64,000 nt of DNA, taken from Pyxicephalus adspersus. Its lineage: Eukaryota > Chordata > Amphibia > Anura > Pyxicephalidae. Positions 19,830 through 31,689 of this stretch are shown piece by piece (within the stretch, counting starts at the first letter, position 1; every line of letters starts with the position of its first letter). The stretch lies in NCBI RefSeq assembly GCF_032062135.1, contig NC_092858.1, positions 130,643,205 to 130,707,204 of the forward strand. Direction: 5' to 3'. The notes beneath the pieces were generated by a model. The model saw only the letters and a program-made list of their open reading frames with translations, had not been told where the DNA came from and searched no databases. The translations under genes and the position numbers were made by a program.

Positions 19830-21635
19830 GGTCCACTGTTTTCAAATTGATGTTAGGAGATGAACAGCTTTTTACTATACCACAGGAACTCCACTTATCT
19901 TTGGAAATGTATGTACAGCTGATAAATGGGAGCCCAATTAGCTCCAATAAATTAAGATTAAACAAGGCAATTTACACTATTAGTGTTCTGGAGTATTACA
20001 TTCTTGCCATCTTTCCTCATGGAAACATGTTTTAATGGATCAATTAGAAAAAAAAATACTGGGCTTTTATCATTTTGATAGATAATATAAAAGTCTATTT
20101 TTCTACAGCAATAATTCTGCTTGGTTTGATAGTTTGATAGATAGTTCTATTAATTGTACAGTATTTGTACAGATTATATTTAAATCTGCCATGCTAGTTA
20201 AAAAGTGTATTCAGAATTAGAACTGCAATAAAGGTGCTAGCCTTTCTGCTAAAAGTTCACAGCATATACAATAGTTCTCAGAAGTACAAGAGGGAACAAT
20301 GAGTAGCATTTAAAGATTGAGGCAATTAGCATTCTGTATCAGCCATACAGACCAATCCCAATTCAGACTGCTATGAACGAAATGTAATAAACTCTACACA
20401 TTGATACAAAGCTGAATGTAGTTCATCTCAACACTTGCAAACTGGGTCACACGGCATATAACGTGAGTAAACTGAGAAGCATTTTTACATGAACGCTTTT
20501 TTTAATCTTTACTTTCTGAAGCCAGGATAAAAGTTGACCTACTTTTAGTTGGAGAGAGACTGGAGTACAGCAGATAAAGATATATACAATGAACATATCA
20601 ATTTGAAGGGCAATTTGTACATTGTTCCCCAAACATATTTTACTTTTGTCTGGAGTAAAATTGCTTTTAAGGTAAAATTTAAAGATTTATAGCACATACA
20701 GAATTTGTGGTTTCACAGTGTTGACTATTCCATAATAGAAAACACAAACTGAAGATATAAAGAAGAACATTATATTTATTGTAGTTTTTAAAAAAATACA
20801 GTTTAGTTTTCTAACTGAACCCTATTCCCAACCTTTAGGCTAAATTACCAAATGAGTTAAGAATTTTATAAATAATAAAAATATAATAAATTGGGAGTAT
20901 ATATTTCAATTATCGAATCTTGTTAAAAGCAAATTCCTATAATCCAATCATGTGCTGATAAACAAAGTAAGAGAATGTTATGTTTCACATAATTTGATAA
21001 TTCAAGTGAATCTGTACATAATTTATTGTGTGAAGATTATCAACTCATTTAGTAAACTTGTCCTATTATCTCTTTTAGTTTAGGAAGCTGGGAGGAATAC
21101 TAATATGCAAAATAGTTTATCTCCTAAATTACATCATCAATAATTTATCATCTAGGCTCTGCCTTAAAGTAAAACTCTATTACCTTGAGAAAAAGCACTG
21201 AACCAACTACAAGATTAGAAGGATGAGAATTCTGGGAAGTCATATCTATAAAATGAGCATGGTTGCCATGGATTCAACCAAAATAAATTAGATTTTTTGA
21301 CAGCTTTGTAAAATCATAACTGCATTAAATAGCATGGATTGGATAGGAACTGTATAATAGTTATAACATAACTAGAGCCTAACTCCAGGCAAGCAGATAA
21401 AATAATAGTCAGATGAAATAATAAAATAATATATATATATATACAGTGATGAGAAAACAACAAGAGTGTTATTATTTATTTACCATACACTAAAGCAAAT
21501 TGCAGAAGTAGCTTGTGAAAACCCTTACAACTTCTATAGGAATTAAGAAGGTAGACACAAATGCACTTGATTAATTATCATCAAGTAAAAAACAGCTGGG
21601 GTCTTAACCCCCTATATCACTACATCCAAAGATGT
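19830..21635. other. no recognisable feature
   Basis: AT-rich, with a short (TA)n at about 21430-21441. No ORF with a domain. Confidence 0.3.
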
Positions 21636-21910
21636 TTAGTGGGCCGGGCACGGGTGGGAACGCCATGACCTCACTTTTTTTGGGAATGGGCATGCGTGCC
21701 CACTCTTAATTCTTTGTTGGTCCATGGTTCTGGCCGGTCAGCCCCCCCTCCCCCCGCGGTATCAGGAGAAGGACCCCACTGGGAGAAGGACCCCACTGGG
21801 AGAAGGACCTGCGATGGGAGAATGGACGGGTTCTGGTATCATGAAATCACTCAGGGGGAAGTTTCTTCCCCTTTGAATGACACATAGGCTGGGGTGTAGT
21901 GGAGCAGCCA
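21636..21910. mobile_element. hAT-type MITE remnant related to 17681-17945
   Basis: It shares GGTTCTGG, a following ATGA..TCACT stretch and GGGGGAAGTTTC with the hAT element at 17681. It carries a local 16-bp tandem (ACTGGGAGAAGGACCC, twice, at about 21777-21809). Ends and target duplication are not clear. Confidence 0.5.
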
Positions 21911-22155
21911 CGTCATGGATAGTACTGTGCCCCCTCTTCGTCTAAACTTACTTTCTCTATACTGCTGTCCCCACTTTTCGCCTCCACCACAATTCAGTCC
22001 CATTGTTTTTCTTCTAACCGTTCTCTACAATCTTATCCAGATACTGATTTCCTTCCTCCTTTACAATCTGCTTTTGCTGCCTCCATTCTTCTCCTCTTGC
22101 ACAAATTCAGGTTTGTTGCCAATTCTTCCTCTTCTTCACAATAAATTTTGTTGTG

Positions 22156-22169
22156 CCCCCCCCCCCCCC
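22156..22169. repeat. C14 homopolymer
   Basis: Fourteen consecutive C at the end of a pyrimidine-rich stretch that starts near 21930. Confidence 0.9.
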
Positions 22170-22194
22170 TAAAACAGAGACTCCATTCACTTTA

Positions 22195-22710
22195 GGCTTT
22201 CTGAAGCCTCATTTGCACCTTTTAAAATACGCACAGTTAGCGGCTCTAGACTAACATTTTCAGTTATTATCAGCAGAAGTGGTGATAAATACAATAACCA
22301 CCCATGTAAACAGCATAATAATGTAAAGCATAAAAAACATTCTTTGCAATGTAAAATGCAATGATCTTTTACCCAGTGACCACCATTGTAAGGCTTCACT
22401 TCTCCCACTGACCACCAATGTACCTGAGCATTACAAAAACTACACGTACCCCTGGTCACCAAAGTCAAGGGATTCTTCAGGGCAGAGCCAAGGCAGGAGA
22501 AGTTGTTATCAAATGATCCGTTCAGGGTGGTAAATGTACCAGGAAGGTCACATTTCATATTTTAGGTAACAATTTATTTAATAATATAACTATAACTTAA
22601 AGATCAATAATATATACCATGATCTGCAGATATAATCATTGTAGCAGAGAATCTTAAACCTAGACATTATTTCATGGGTTCCTCCAAGTTAAAAAGATTG
22701 AAAAAGGCTG
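22195..22710 (-). mobile_element. hAT remnant, CAGTGTTTCTCAA family (decayed)
   Basis: The right side GGGTTCCTCCAAGTTAAAAA..GAAAAAGGCTG is the reverse complement of a decayed hAT terminus of the kind that starts the element at 43227. The interior repeats CACTGACCACCA, also present there. The left boundary is uncertain. Confidence 0.45.
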
Positions 22711-23865
22711 ATCTAATAATAGACGAAATCCAATCTGTGAATTTGTCCAAACTGCACATTTCACATCAGCATTGCCCTTTCACTGGCTCTCTAAATAAAC
22801 CCATCGCATAATTAGGATAGGTCTTCAAGAACATACGTGACTGCAAACACAGCAGACAAAAACATAATATATACAAATTCCATACAACTTTTGGTAAATC
22901 AAAGAATTACAATAAGTAGAATATATATTATGTTGCTCCGATTTGTATATTTATCATTGCATAGTGATGCTTTTTATAAATTTTTATTTATATTAGAAGC
23001 CTTTTTATTAGTTGGTATTTAATTAAACAGATTTTGACTTTTAAGCTTTTAGCATTTTAATGCTAATCGCTTGCATGCAACAGGTTTGTTGTGAGTTGGG
23101 TGATTAACCAATAAAGCAGTTGGCACTTGTAGCCTTTTTAAAGGGTGTGTGTACGGTGTCTGGCACAGGAAAAAGGGGTTATTGAGTTGGGAGAGAGAAA
23201 TAATGAAGCAAAATAGAACTGTTGCCATTTGGCATACTGATAAATATATCAACACACTAGTTGAAAAGGAGATAACCAGGAACCCCTTCCCCAGATGTGG
23301 TATGCCACTGTTTACAAATTACTGGCCTATGACCCTCAATTTGGACACTTGGTATAGCTTGGATACAGGCTTTTCTGGAATACACTCATTGTGTTATCTA
23401 TTGGGTAAAGATTGGATTAGCCAGATACGTTTAGTTACATGGGTATTGGAAACATACAACAGATTGGCATTCTCTTTGGATTTGTACCTACCTTAGAACA
23501 GAAAAAACACAGATTTTTAAAATGTATAACATATCTGAAGGCAGATAGAACATATAGAAAGCGTGTAAGAAAAACTATCTTTGAAAAAAAAAAATTTTAA
23601 ATTACAGTAAGAATGCCAATGTTTTGTTTTCTGCCCTAGGGGCAAAATCAAAAAGATCTAGATAAAGCCACAATCAGTGATTAGATTTCTACTATGATAA
23701 AATGGGAATTTTAGATCTAAATTATGTACAGCCTGATTTCAGAGGTGGTCAGAGAGGCTGGTGGTTGCATCCCAAACTAATTTGCAGAGGCAGATTTTGA
23801 TTTTACTGAAGCGTTACAATTATATTTGCTCAGTTACACCTCTGTAGTTATAATTATAGGTCTCA
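22711..23865. other. no recognisable gene
   Basis: An open frame of 115 codons (23149-23496) has no recognisable domain. It is preceded by no promoter-like or splice-like context I can defend. Confidence 0.25.
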
Positions 23866-23871
23866 GGACTA

Positions 23872-24207
23872 CAGTTGAAAATCGAAAATCCGGCCACCGA
23901 TAATCCGGTTCTTTCAGTTTTCTGGCATGAATTTCGGAGCACATTTTCAATACAGGGACTGCAGTACACTGTTTGTTCACTTATGTTTTGATGGTGTTGT
24001 TCTCCAGAAACAACTGTTAGGTATGCTTTCTACACTAAATACACGTACCTGCTGCCTCCTCCCTGAAACTGTGCCAGATGTCAGCGGGTTCTGCGAGAGG
24101 AAGGCTGACGTGTGTGTGGAGGTAAGTATATATTTCAAAAATCCAGAATTTTCGAAAATCGGGCGCACCTTAGATCTAGAGGTTGCCGGATTTTTGAATG
24201 CCAACTG
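23872..24207. mobile_element. Tigger-like MITE, CAGTTGAC family, copy 2 (336 bp, inverted)
   Basis: The ends CAGTTGAAAATCGAAAATCC and GGATTTTTGAATGCCAACTG are flanked by TA (23870-23871, 24208-24209). Its plus strand corresponds to the minus strand of copy 1 (18772-19116): GGGACTGCAGTACACTGTTTG here matches the reverse of CAAACAGTGTACTGCAGTCCC there. Confidence 0.87.
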
Positions 24208-24209
24208 TA

Positions 24210-25690
24210 TTTTAGGCAAAGAAGCTTAAAAAGAAAAGAGAAAACTTTACACGTTTATAAAGCACAGCAATTCACTATATAATATTAAGTGTTTCATAAC
24301 CGCAAATATATTCAACATTTCTTTACTCTTTTTGAATTTATCCATACAACCCAGCTTTTGCAGTAATTAAATTAAACCTTTCCCTAGAAGTGTACTACAC
24401 AGTATTTCATTTTCTGAACCTCCAGACTGATATTGTGATATGTACATTTGCAGTAAAGTCAACATTTTGCTTGATCACCAGTGATTTGTAACAATGATTT
24501 TAGTGACCATGACAGTGACTGTTTTTGCAGTTATTAGCATATGTATTTATTCACACATACTTTTAGCCTTTATTAATTTCCCACCATGCCAAGCAAACTT
24601 CAATTTTTCTTTTTGTAGTCACATATAGGTTCATACAACATCATGGCATTTTATGCAATAGGGATTTTGTAAATATACCTATCTATGTTCTATAATCTTT
24701 TACTCTTTGGAAGATTTTTCTGTGGTTGTCTTTAAACACTGGCTTTCATGCTGGCTTTAACTGCATGCTTTTTTATGTGACCCTTTAGTTATTTTTATTA
24801 CTCTCAATTTTATATGTGTTGCTTTAGCTGATTCTTGCTGGAGTGTGAAATTAACTGCTTGACTTCATGTTCACACTTCAGTTAATCATGGCCTTTACAT
24901 CTGTTCATATACAACAGTAAAAGTGATATGTTCTGAATAGTATAAAGATGTATGATATTTGGTATGTCTCTTACTTAATTGCTTACATTTTAATTGTCAT
25001 ATGTACATTCTACATACAATTACCAGTGATGATTGTATGGTCAGAAAAGATCAGGTAAAAAATTGTTCCATCCATTAATATAAATTCTCCATAAGGCAAT
25101 TAAAAGAAAATGAAAAAAATATTGACAACAATAGTTTGTTATGTGATGATTAAAGTGGCCAAGGCCAGTAGTTTTTTTATTCTTGAAAATATATACATAT
25201 TAGTACAAATATCCTGCCACAATAATACTTATTGATGACTGTGATGCTTTTATATTATTTAGCTTAGGCAAGATTTTTATTTTTTTTTTGTAAAAATCAT
25301 TACTTTTATTTTGAATGCTAGTGGATTTTGGGTGTAACTTGAACCAATTTTGGAACAAACTCATTGACAACTGTATGACTTTGGGTGACCACATACCTAA
25401 CGGCAAAAACGTTTTTACCCCTGTGCTATATTTTATGACCATTTACATGAGCCATTCACCTATATTGGGGCTTAAAGTGTATCTAAAATAGTTTTAGTAA
25501 CTAGAGTTAGTCTTTTCTGTTTATGTAAGGGAGAAAAAATCTCCCTATTTGTCATGATGATTTTTGTCACTGGGACAGAAAGTGATGGAAAATTAAAAAA
25601 ATTCAGGTGTGACTAGAAATGCAATAAAATAGATGTGAAAAAATTTATTAGGGAAAAATGTTTTGGTAACACCTATCGGAAGCATTTCCT
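24210..25690. other. no recognisable feature
   Basis: Strongly AT-rich with no domain-bearing ORF. Confidence 0.3.
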
Positions 25691-25724
25691 TACTTGCATA
25701 TTTATGTAAATTCCCATGGTACAG

Positions 25725-25873
25725 AAGTAAAGGCTCACAAGCACTTTCCCCATTTTCTTGACCAACCAGACTTCATGCCTGGAGAAGGACCACTGAACTG
25801 TTGCAAAGATCCAAAAGAATTACGCAAAGCACATCAAGATTCAAGAAAGGATAGTCATGTCCCTTCTATTAAG
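25725..25873 (+). CDS. candidate isolated host exon of unknown gene
   Basis: A 149-nt open stretch is bounded by an acceptor-like ..CATGGTACAG (AG at 25723-25724) and a donor-like AAG|GTAATA (GT at 25874). The open frame starts after a TAA at about 25667. The reading through the exon is compositionally protein-like, with His/Phe/Pro-rich and charged parts: HKHFPHFLDQPDFMPGEG, then CCKDPKELRKAHQDSRK. It differs from the Phe/Ile/Lys-biased chance ORFs elsewhere. I do not recognise the protein. The upstream pyrimidine tract is weak and distant, which lowers confidence. No partner exon was found in the window, as would be expected with long introns. It could instead be a decayed retrocopy or chance. 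Confidence 0.33.
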
Positions 25874-25899
25874 GTAATATTTTCTTATCCCAGATTTAT

Positions 25900-26140
25900 T
25901 GCCCCTGATTCATCAATAAAATCCGCGCTCGCTGGAAGCGCGAAAGTACGCGCGGCCATCGATCGCGGATTACCGCGGTCCGGACTCGAGTGTGCAAGCT
26001 TGCCAGTGTAAAGCTGCCGGAGATGCGCGGCTCCAGCCGCGAGCTTTTTCAGTTGCTGAATAGCGCGATCGCGTACGATTTCGGATCGCGAATACGAATG
26101 CGCGACCGATAATCCGATTCTGCTTGATGAATCAGGGGCA
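25900..26140. mobile_element. CpG-dense MITE with 17-bp perfect TIR (241 bp)
   Basis: The ends TGCCCCTGATTCATCAA (25900-25916) and TTGATGAATCAGGGGCA (26124-26140) are exact reverse complements. The interior is packed with CGCG, GATCGC and CGCGATCGCG words, very unlike the CpG-poor surroundings. No coding capacity and no clear target duplication. The left end lies 26 bp after the donor-like site of the candidate exon. Confidence 0.85.
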
Positions 26141-26144
26141 GTAT

Positions 26145-27395
26145 CTCTTTATTGCTGCACTTGCTTATGGCTCAAAGGCACATAAAGCTTCATTTGGCAA
26201 AAGTACTGGGAGGCGAAGAAGAGACACATAACCATATAACCTGTCAGAGTAATGTGACCAATACCTTTTCCAAATATTGAGTATTCTCATGCAACATGTT
26301 AGCCTGTTGTTTATCCAGACATAGGTACAACATCTATTCATATTCATTTGTTTTGGGATTAGTAGTTCCATCATTGGGTGGTAGTGTTACATTAAATTAT
26401 TGTATAATTCATTATTGTCTTTTGTGAAACTCCATCCTTATGACATAATTTCCAGTCTCAGTGTTCCTCTTTTATTACAATAAAACAGGAAATACTCCAC
26501 CAAGTATCTGTCAACACCTGGACTGCTAGATATATCTGCAGCAAATGTCCCAAAAAAAAAATACTGAAGGTCCACACCATGACGTATATTTTATGAATGA
26601 GTTGTAAAATTCAGACCCTTTGTGTAATAAACATTGTGTTCTACAGGAATACAATATTCCCTCTTCGTAATAAATAGGCCCCTATGCCTGTCTTTTTGAA
26701 AAAATGTTCAACAGTGAAAATGATTTGTGATTTAGTGATATTGTGCATAGTATAGAAAATGTTGGTGAGTGGTTATTTCTGGATAGATTTATTTTTGCTC
26801 GTTTGTTTTTATCCAACTTGCCATTTTTTATTTTGCACAGCATTATTAAAGGTTATATTCACCCTGACTACATTTGTCATAACCGGAGACATTAACCCAT
26901 TGCCTTTTAGGTGCAATCTGGGCAATGGTCTGGGTCCCACCTGCCCAGCTTTTATAAGATTTCTGAGAGCAATGAATACTTTCTTTTATCACAGCTGTAA
27001 GGAAGCAGAAGGTTCTATGTTTGTTTGTGTCACAGCTGTTGGGATCGTGTTAGTGCTGCTTGAACTCTTCTTTTTGTTGATTTTATAAAGGAAATGTAGG
27101 GTGGTTTGTCTGAAACTACCATTGAAAAGAGAGGGAGTCATAAACTAGACTTCCCTAGAGAACCTCTTGACAGAAAATGGTAAGCTTCAATGTACTGTAG
27201 GTACGGTGGCCTGCGGGGGTTAGTAAGGCTTAACAGAATTATTCACCAATTGCTCAGCAAAAGGGTGAATCTTTGAAGAGAACTCAATACAGTTGAGCTT
27301 ATGAACATTGCTTTGAATATTGCAAGTCCAACTGAAGCACAAATGGCAAGTCAAAAGCAGCTTTCACTTGTCCGTTAAAGAGAGGCCCGCAGCAG
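26145..27395. other. no recognisable gene
   Basis: The longest ORF (26759-27088) is hydrophobic, Phe/Leu/Val-rich, and has no recognised domain. Nothing else is evident. Confidence 0.25.
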
Positions 27396-27399
27396 GGAA

Positions 27400-28110
27400 C
27401 TAAGTGCAGCGGCGGCATGACAGGAGTGCTCCGGCTGCCCAAGATAGGGGGGAAAGGGTTAAAGTTTTGAAATACAGAGAGAGGAGGGGATAGAGAGGGG
27501 GTCGGGTCAGAAGTTAAAGGGGGTGGAGAAAAGAAGGGTTATAAGGAATTAGAAACGGACGTTAGAGACAGTTTTTTGGGGGAAGAAATTTCCCATCCAC
27601 CCGACCCTGTTAAAAGGAGTTGGGGTAGGTGGTTGAGGTCTGGTGGAAGGTAAGAGTCTTGGGTTAATTATGGTGGGGGGCACCCAGGTTGGTGGGGTCC
27701 CCCTTTAAGTGGTGAACGGAGTAGGCCCCTGAGGCGGTGCTGGGCTGCTAGGGGCAAGTGTGGCATGATGGTATTGGTCAAGATTGGTGATGTAATGGTA
27801 TTGCGGACTTTAACTTCCAGACTTGCAACCTAGTTGTTTGGGTTAAACTGTTGGTTGTGTTAGGGATTGCGTTATTATGTTAATAAAGGGGTAATTTATA
27901 TGTTATGTGGATGTTATTTTCTTTGTTAATTTATTTTAGGCGTATGCTTATATATATAAATATATATATATATACAGAGCTATATTTTATGGAAATCGTT
28001 ATTTGAATATTTTATTGTTGAATAAATGGCCGCTTGCCAGCCATTTCAGTGCAACAGGTGTCGGTGTGTTATTTGGAAGATTGTAGGGAAGGGGGGCTGG
28101 CAAGTGGGGT
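27400..28110. repeat. unclassified G-rich segment with AATAAA, possibly LTR-like
   Basis: A purine/G-rich first half (27400-27760) is followed by a T/TTAA-rich part, a short (TA)n at 27947-27975 and AATAAATGG at about 28020. It resembles 8525-9130 in order and wording. An LTR or leader sequence is possible. No flanking direct repeat or primer-binding site was found. Confidence 0.25.
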
Positions 28111-28210
28111 TTTATGTGTGGAATGAAGTTTTGGGCAAAAAGGTCTTAGCTACCCTAGTCATGCCTTTTACATTCAAACACACACATTTAAAAACAAAAG
28201 CTTCATGAAC

Positions 28211-29180
28211 CCCTAATCAACAGTTAGGACTAAATATTTGGATTATTACATAGGATTAGGTTGTATTCTGTAACCACCATTGTTTTCACAGTGCAACTGC
28301 AATTGTGGGGCAAGGTCAAGTTCTCATATGAACTCTTTTATTAATGCTGGAAACTGCCCCAACAGAATTTTGCAACTTGATAACCAAACCATTTTTCCCA
28401 TTACATACATGCAAAACATTTGCTATGACAACACAGAACCTAAAGAATTAAAAATGGTTACAGATTTAAATATTTTTCAAAGTAAAATGTTTCATAAATA
28501 CTATTTTTATAAAACACAATAATCTCCAAAATTTGTATATAAAATATGAAACAAAAAAGAGTATATCTAAGTTCAGCATTGTATGTTTTTGTGAAACGTT
28601 AAAAAAATTCAAGGTAGTTAACACTCTTTGTTTTAAACGTCAAGTATTATGTAATGCTCCTTTCTATTTCTTGTTACTACTACTTTTCTTATACAACTAA
28701 AATCAATAAGGACATATTAAAAAAAGCAAAGGTACATTAAACTGTAACTGTTTGGTCCTCATTTACTGTTCAACTTTCTGCTTTGCCTTTCTTTTGAATC
28801 TGCATTATTTAGGCTGTATACGCCTATGCTGAATAAAGGGGGGCTAAGAGTTTTCACAGAAATCCATGAACTTCTATGTGTGTCCTTTCAGTGTATTTAA
28901 AAGATTTATATAAGATTACAAATATGTGTAAATTGGTTCTTTGTACATTTTTTAAATTTCCCTCACTGGAGTACAATAATGCTAAAATTTCAATTCCTTC
29001 GTTGTGAATTTTAATGTGAATTTATTGCTTGTTCAAATATACACTTAGTGTGTATGATCTGTGTATCCAGTCATCATCTGTTTTTATGTGTTGGTTTTCT
29101 TTATAGCATCTGAGAGTGCATGGTGCAGTCTCCTAAAAAAAAAAATATATTTTGCAGGTTTTGATAACCTTAGATTAGGT
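28211..29180. other. no recognisable feature
   Basis: AT-rich and without supported genes. Confidence 0.3.
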
Positions 29181-29184
29181 TATA

Positions 29185-29390
29185 CAGGTAGTCCCTGAGT
29201 TAAGGTCATCCGACATAGGGATGACTCCTAGGTACGAACAGGGCTTCTCTGCTTGTTCCTGTGCAGGACAGAGGCTTTGATGGGGGGGAAAAGGGTGGTT
29301 CACATGACTTGCATAAGAAATATTTTGCATCAGAATCTACTGTACACTGTTAAGTGTATTGTGACATGTGTGCTTTATTAATTAGTCTGT
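29185..29390. mobile_element. Tigger-like MITE, CAGGTAGTCCC family, truncated copy
   Basis: It starts with TA at 29183-29184 and CAGGTAGTCCCTGAGTTAAG, matching the left end and first 130 bp of 9136-9602 (CATCCGACATAG, GACTCCTAG, GGGCTTC, TGCTTGT). The right end is lost near 29390. Confidence 0.78.
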
Positions 29391-30830
29391 TTTGAGCCAT
29401 AATGTTTTATACACATTTTCAGCTGCAATGTCTGAAGATCTTTTTCCAGGAATTGGCACTGTGCTCCAGGAGTCCGCTTTTGATGTCTCTGTTTACTCTG
29501 AGAAAGAGAACTTAACCTTTGACACTTTATCCTTTTGGATTTCTCATGACTATATTTACTCAACAAGCTGCTAAGGGAAGGAGAATTGTTACTGTAATAA
29601 ATAAATGTGTACACAGATGGCCAACGGTACAACATATGTATAATCCCATCTCTATGGCACAAGAAGCCACTGCCAACAGACTGTTCTTGGTATGGAGAAG
29701 GAGGGATGGTGTTAAAAAGCAGATAACTGAATGGTCTAGATTGAAAGCTTTGTGTTATTGAGTTAAGCCAATATCGGCAAATACTCCCCACCACTTCTTC
29801 CCTTATGAATACAGTATAAATATGTACATGTTAGCCAAAAGTCCTTTTTCCACATTTGGATAACCTTCATGTCCAGGTGTCATCTAAGGTCTGTGGCTGC
29901 AACCCTCTAGGTTGGATAAGTCAAATATTTTTCCCTGTAAAGAAAGAACCGATTATTGATTCACTGGCTTAATGACAGCTTTTATTCATAAAGATTTACT
30001 TTACTTTAACAAAAAAGAAATGCATACAGCTCACACCTGCACTGAATCAAGAGTACATGAACACTCCAATACTTTTGACAGCATACCAAATGTATTGAGG
30101 TCAGCACCAACTTCAAATTGTGCAAACGTTCATCTTTAATAGAAAAATTCCATAAAAATAGACATAACATGGTAATATAGAAGCACCAACTTTGGTAAAC
30201 CTAGGGTATTGCTTAACCAAATACTGGTGAACAGCATTCATATGCCAGTGCGCATTAGAAACAGCACAAGATCTTCACATCAAAGAACTCCTGCAAACAG
30301 GTAACCTGCAAAAAATATGAAGTGTTATATTTATCAAAGTTATAAAAATTGTGTATCCAAACATGATCTACCACCAATAATAAGCAGAGTCAAATTTGCC
30401 ATGGCAAATAATGGAACAAATTTCAAAATTGATGAGGTCACCCCAGTCCGCTATTGGCCTGATCACTACCTTGGGTTTACTTTAGTTGGTGCTTATATAT
30501 GGCTGTATTATGCTTGTTCATATGAAGATTTTTTAATAAAAATTAGCTTTTTTTATAATTTGAAAGTGAGGTGCTGTTCAATATTTGTTTTTTCTCATCT
30601 TTACTTTAAACAAATATCCTGTTTAGTGCATGTACTATACTGCATTGTGCATGCACTATTGCACTACATGGTACATATGCACCCAGCACCTGTGGCAGAA
30701 AGTGGAATTCTATGATGTGCATGGTTTTACCACTTGCTCCTTAAAAGACAAGATAATATTAATTCTAACATATACCGTTTTATACACGTGTAGCCAATTA
30801 TGTCTGAAATTTTGGCGGCGGAGTGGTGTG
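29391..30830. other. no recognisable gene
   Basis: ORFs of 60-138 codons overlap on both strands (29378-29794, 30317-30715) with no domains or convincing splice context. Confidence 0.25.
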
Positions 30831-31019
30831 AGCCCTTAGAAGGGCTAAGGTGCAGAAGTTTGTGGTCCTTGGGCACACCAGGGTGGGCAGGATGATGCAT
30901 GGTACCAAATCATTAAGAGGGAGAATTGTCATGGAAGGCAGGCAGCAAGCAAGCGAGGTCAGGAACAGGCCAGGGGTCAAGAACCAGAAATCCAGGAAAT
31001 AGACACCGGGACACAGTAG

Positions 31020-31365
31020 CAATTGCAGACACACGGTAACACAGGTGAAACAGGAAGCAACAGGAGGCACAGGAGACACGGGGATCACCGCAGACACAGG
31101 GGAACACAGGAGACACAGGAAGTAACAGGAGGCAGAGGAGACACGGGGATCACCTTAGATACAGAGAAACAAAGGTGGCACAGGAAGCAACAGGAGGCAT
31201 AGGAGACACGGGGATACCCTCAGATACAGAGGAACAAAGGTGACACAGGAAGCAACAGGAGGCACAGGAGATATGGGGATCACCGCAGATACAGGAAGTA
31301 ACAGGAGGCACAGGAGACACAGCGATCACCGCAGATACAGAGGAACACTGGAGTAGCACAAGGGA
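31020..31365. repeat. 65-bp minisatellite, about five units
   Basis: The word CAGGAAGYAACAGGAGGCA recurs at 31051, 31116, 31181, 31246 and 31292, giving three exact 65-bp steps and one of 46 bp (a 19-bp deletion of GAGGAACA..GACAC). Units are built of GGAGACAC / ACAGGAGG subrepeats. The strand-biased purine-rich array lies in a wider block (30840-31680) of similar composition that may be a larger unclassified repeat. The Cys/Val/Pro-rich minus-strand ORFs over it are by-products of the array. Confidence 0.85.
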
Positions 31366-31689
31366 ACAGACAGGGAAACACCAGACTGACAATCAGGGGT
31401 TAACACAGGAACTGGTTGGGGAAAGCACTGAACTAACAGGTGTGGAGGAAATGCTCAGCAGAACTAGGGGGCTCAGCACTAGCGGAGACACATTGAACGA
31501 GCGCTGAGTGCTGTGTCTGAGGCAGCTAAATAGCTAGGAGTGATTAAGAGACTAATCCCTGATTGGCCGCTGGGAGGGGCTATACTGGTTAAATCTGGAA
31601 GAGCAGGTGCGCCTGAGGACAGAACTGCCCACATGCGCAGGAGAGAAGCGCCACGCTTTAGTGAGGAAGAGTTAAGTGTGATATGTCAG

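Noticed and set aside
23149..23496. 115-codon ORF
   Set aside because: No domain, no splice context and low-complexity AT-driven composition; likely chance.
26759..27088. Hydrophobic 109-codon ORF as a membrane protein
   Set aside because: T-rich sequence gives Phe/Leu/Val runs by chance; no promoter, splice site or homologue recognised.
31020..31365. CRISPR-like spaced repeats
   Set aside because: The whole 65-bp unit repeats, including the would-be spacers; this is a minisatellite in a eukaryotic genome.
30798..31392. Cys/Val/Pro-rich minus-strand ORFs with internal repeats
   Set aside because: They are translations of the 65-bp minisatellite, not a repeat protein gene.
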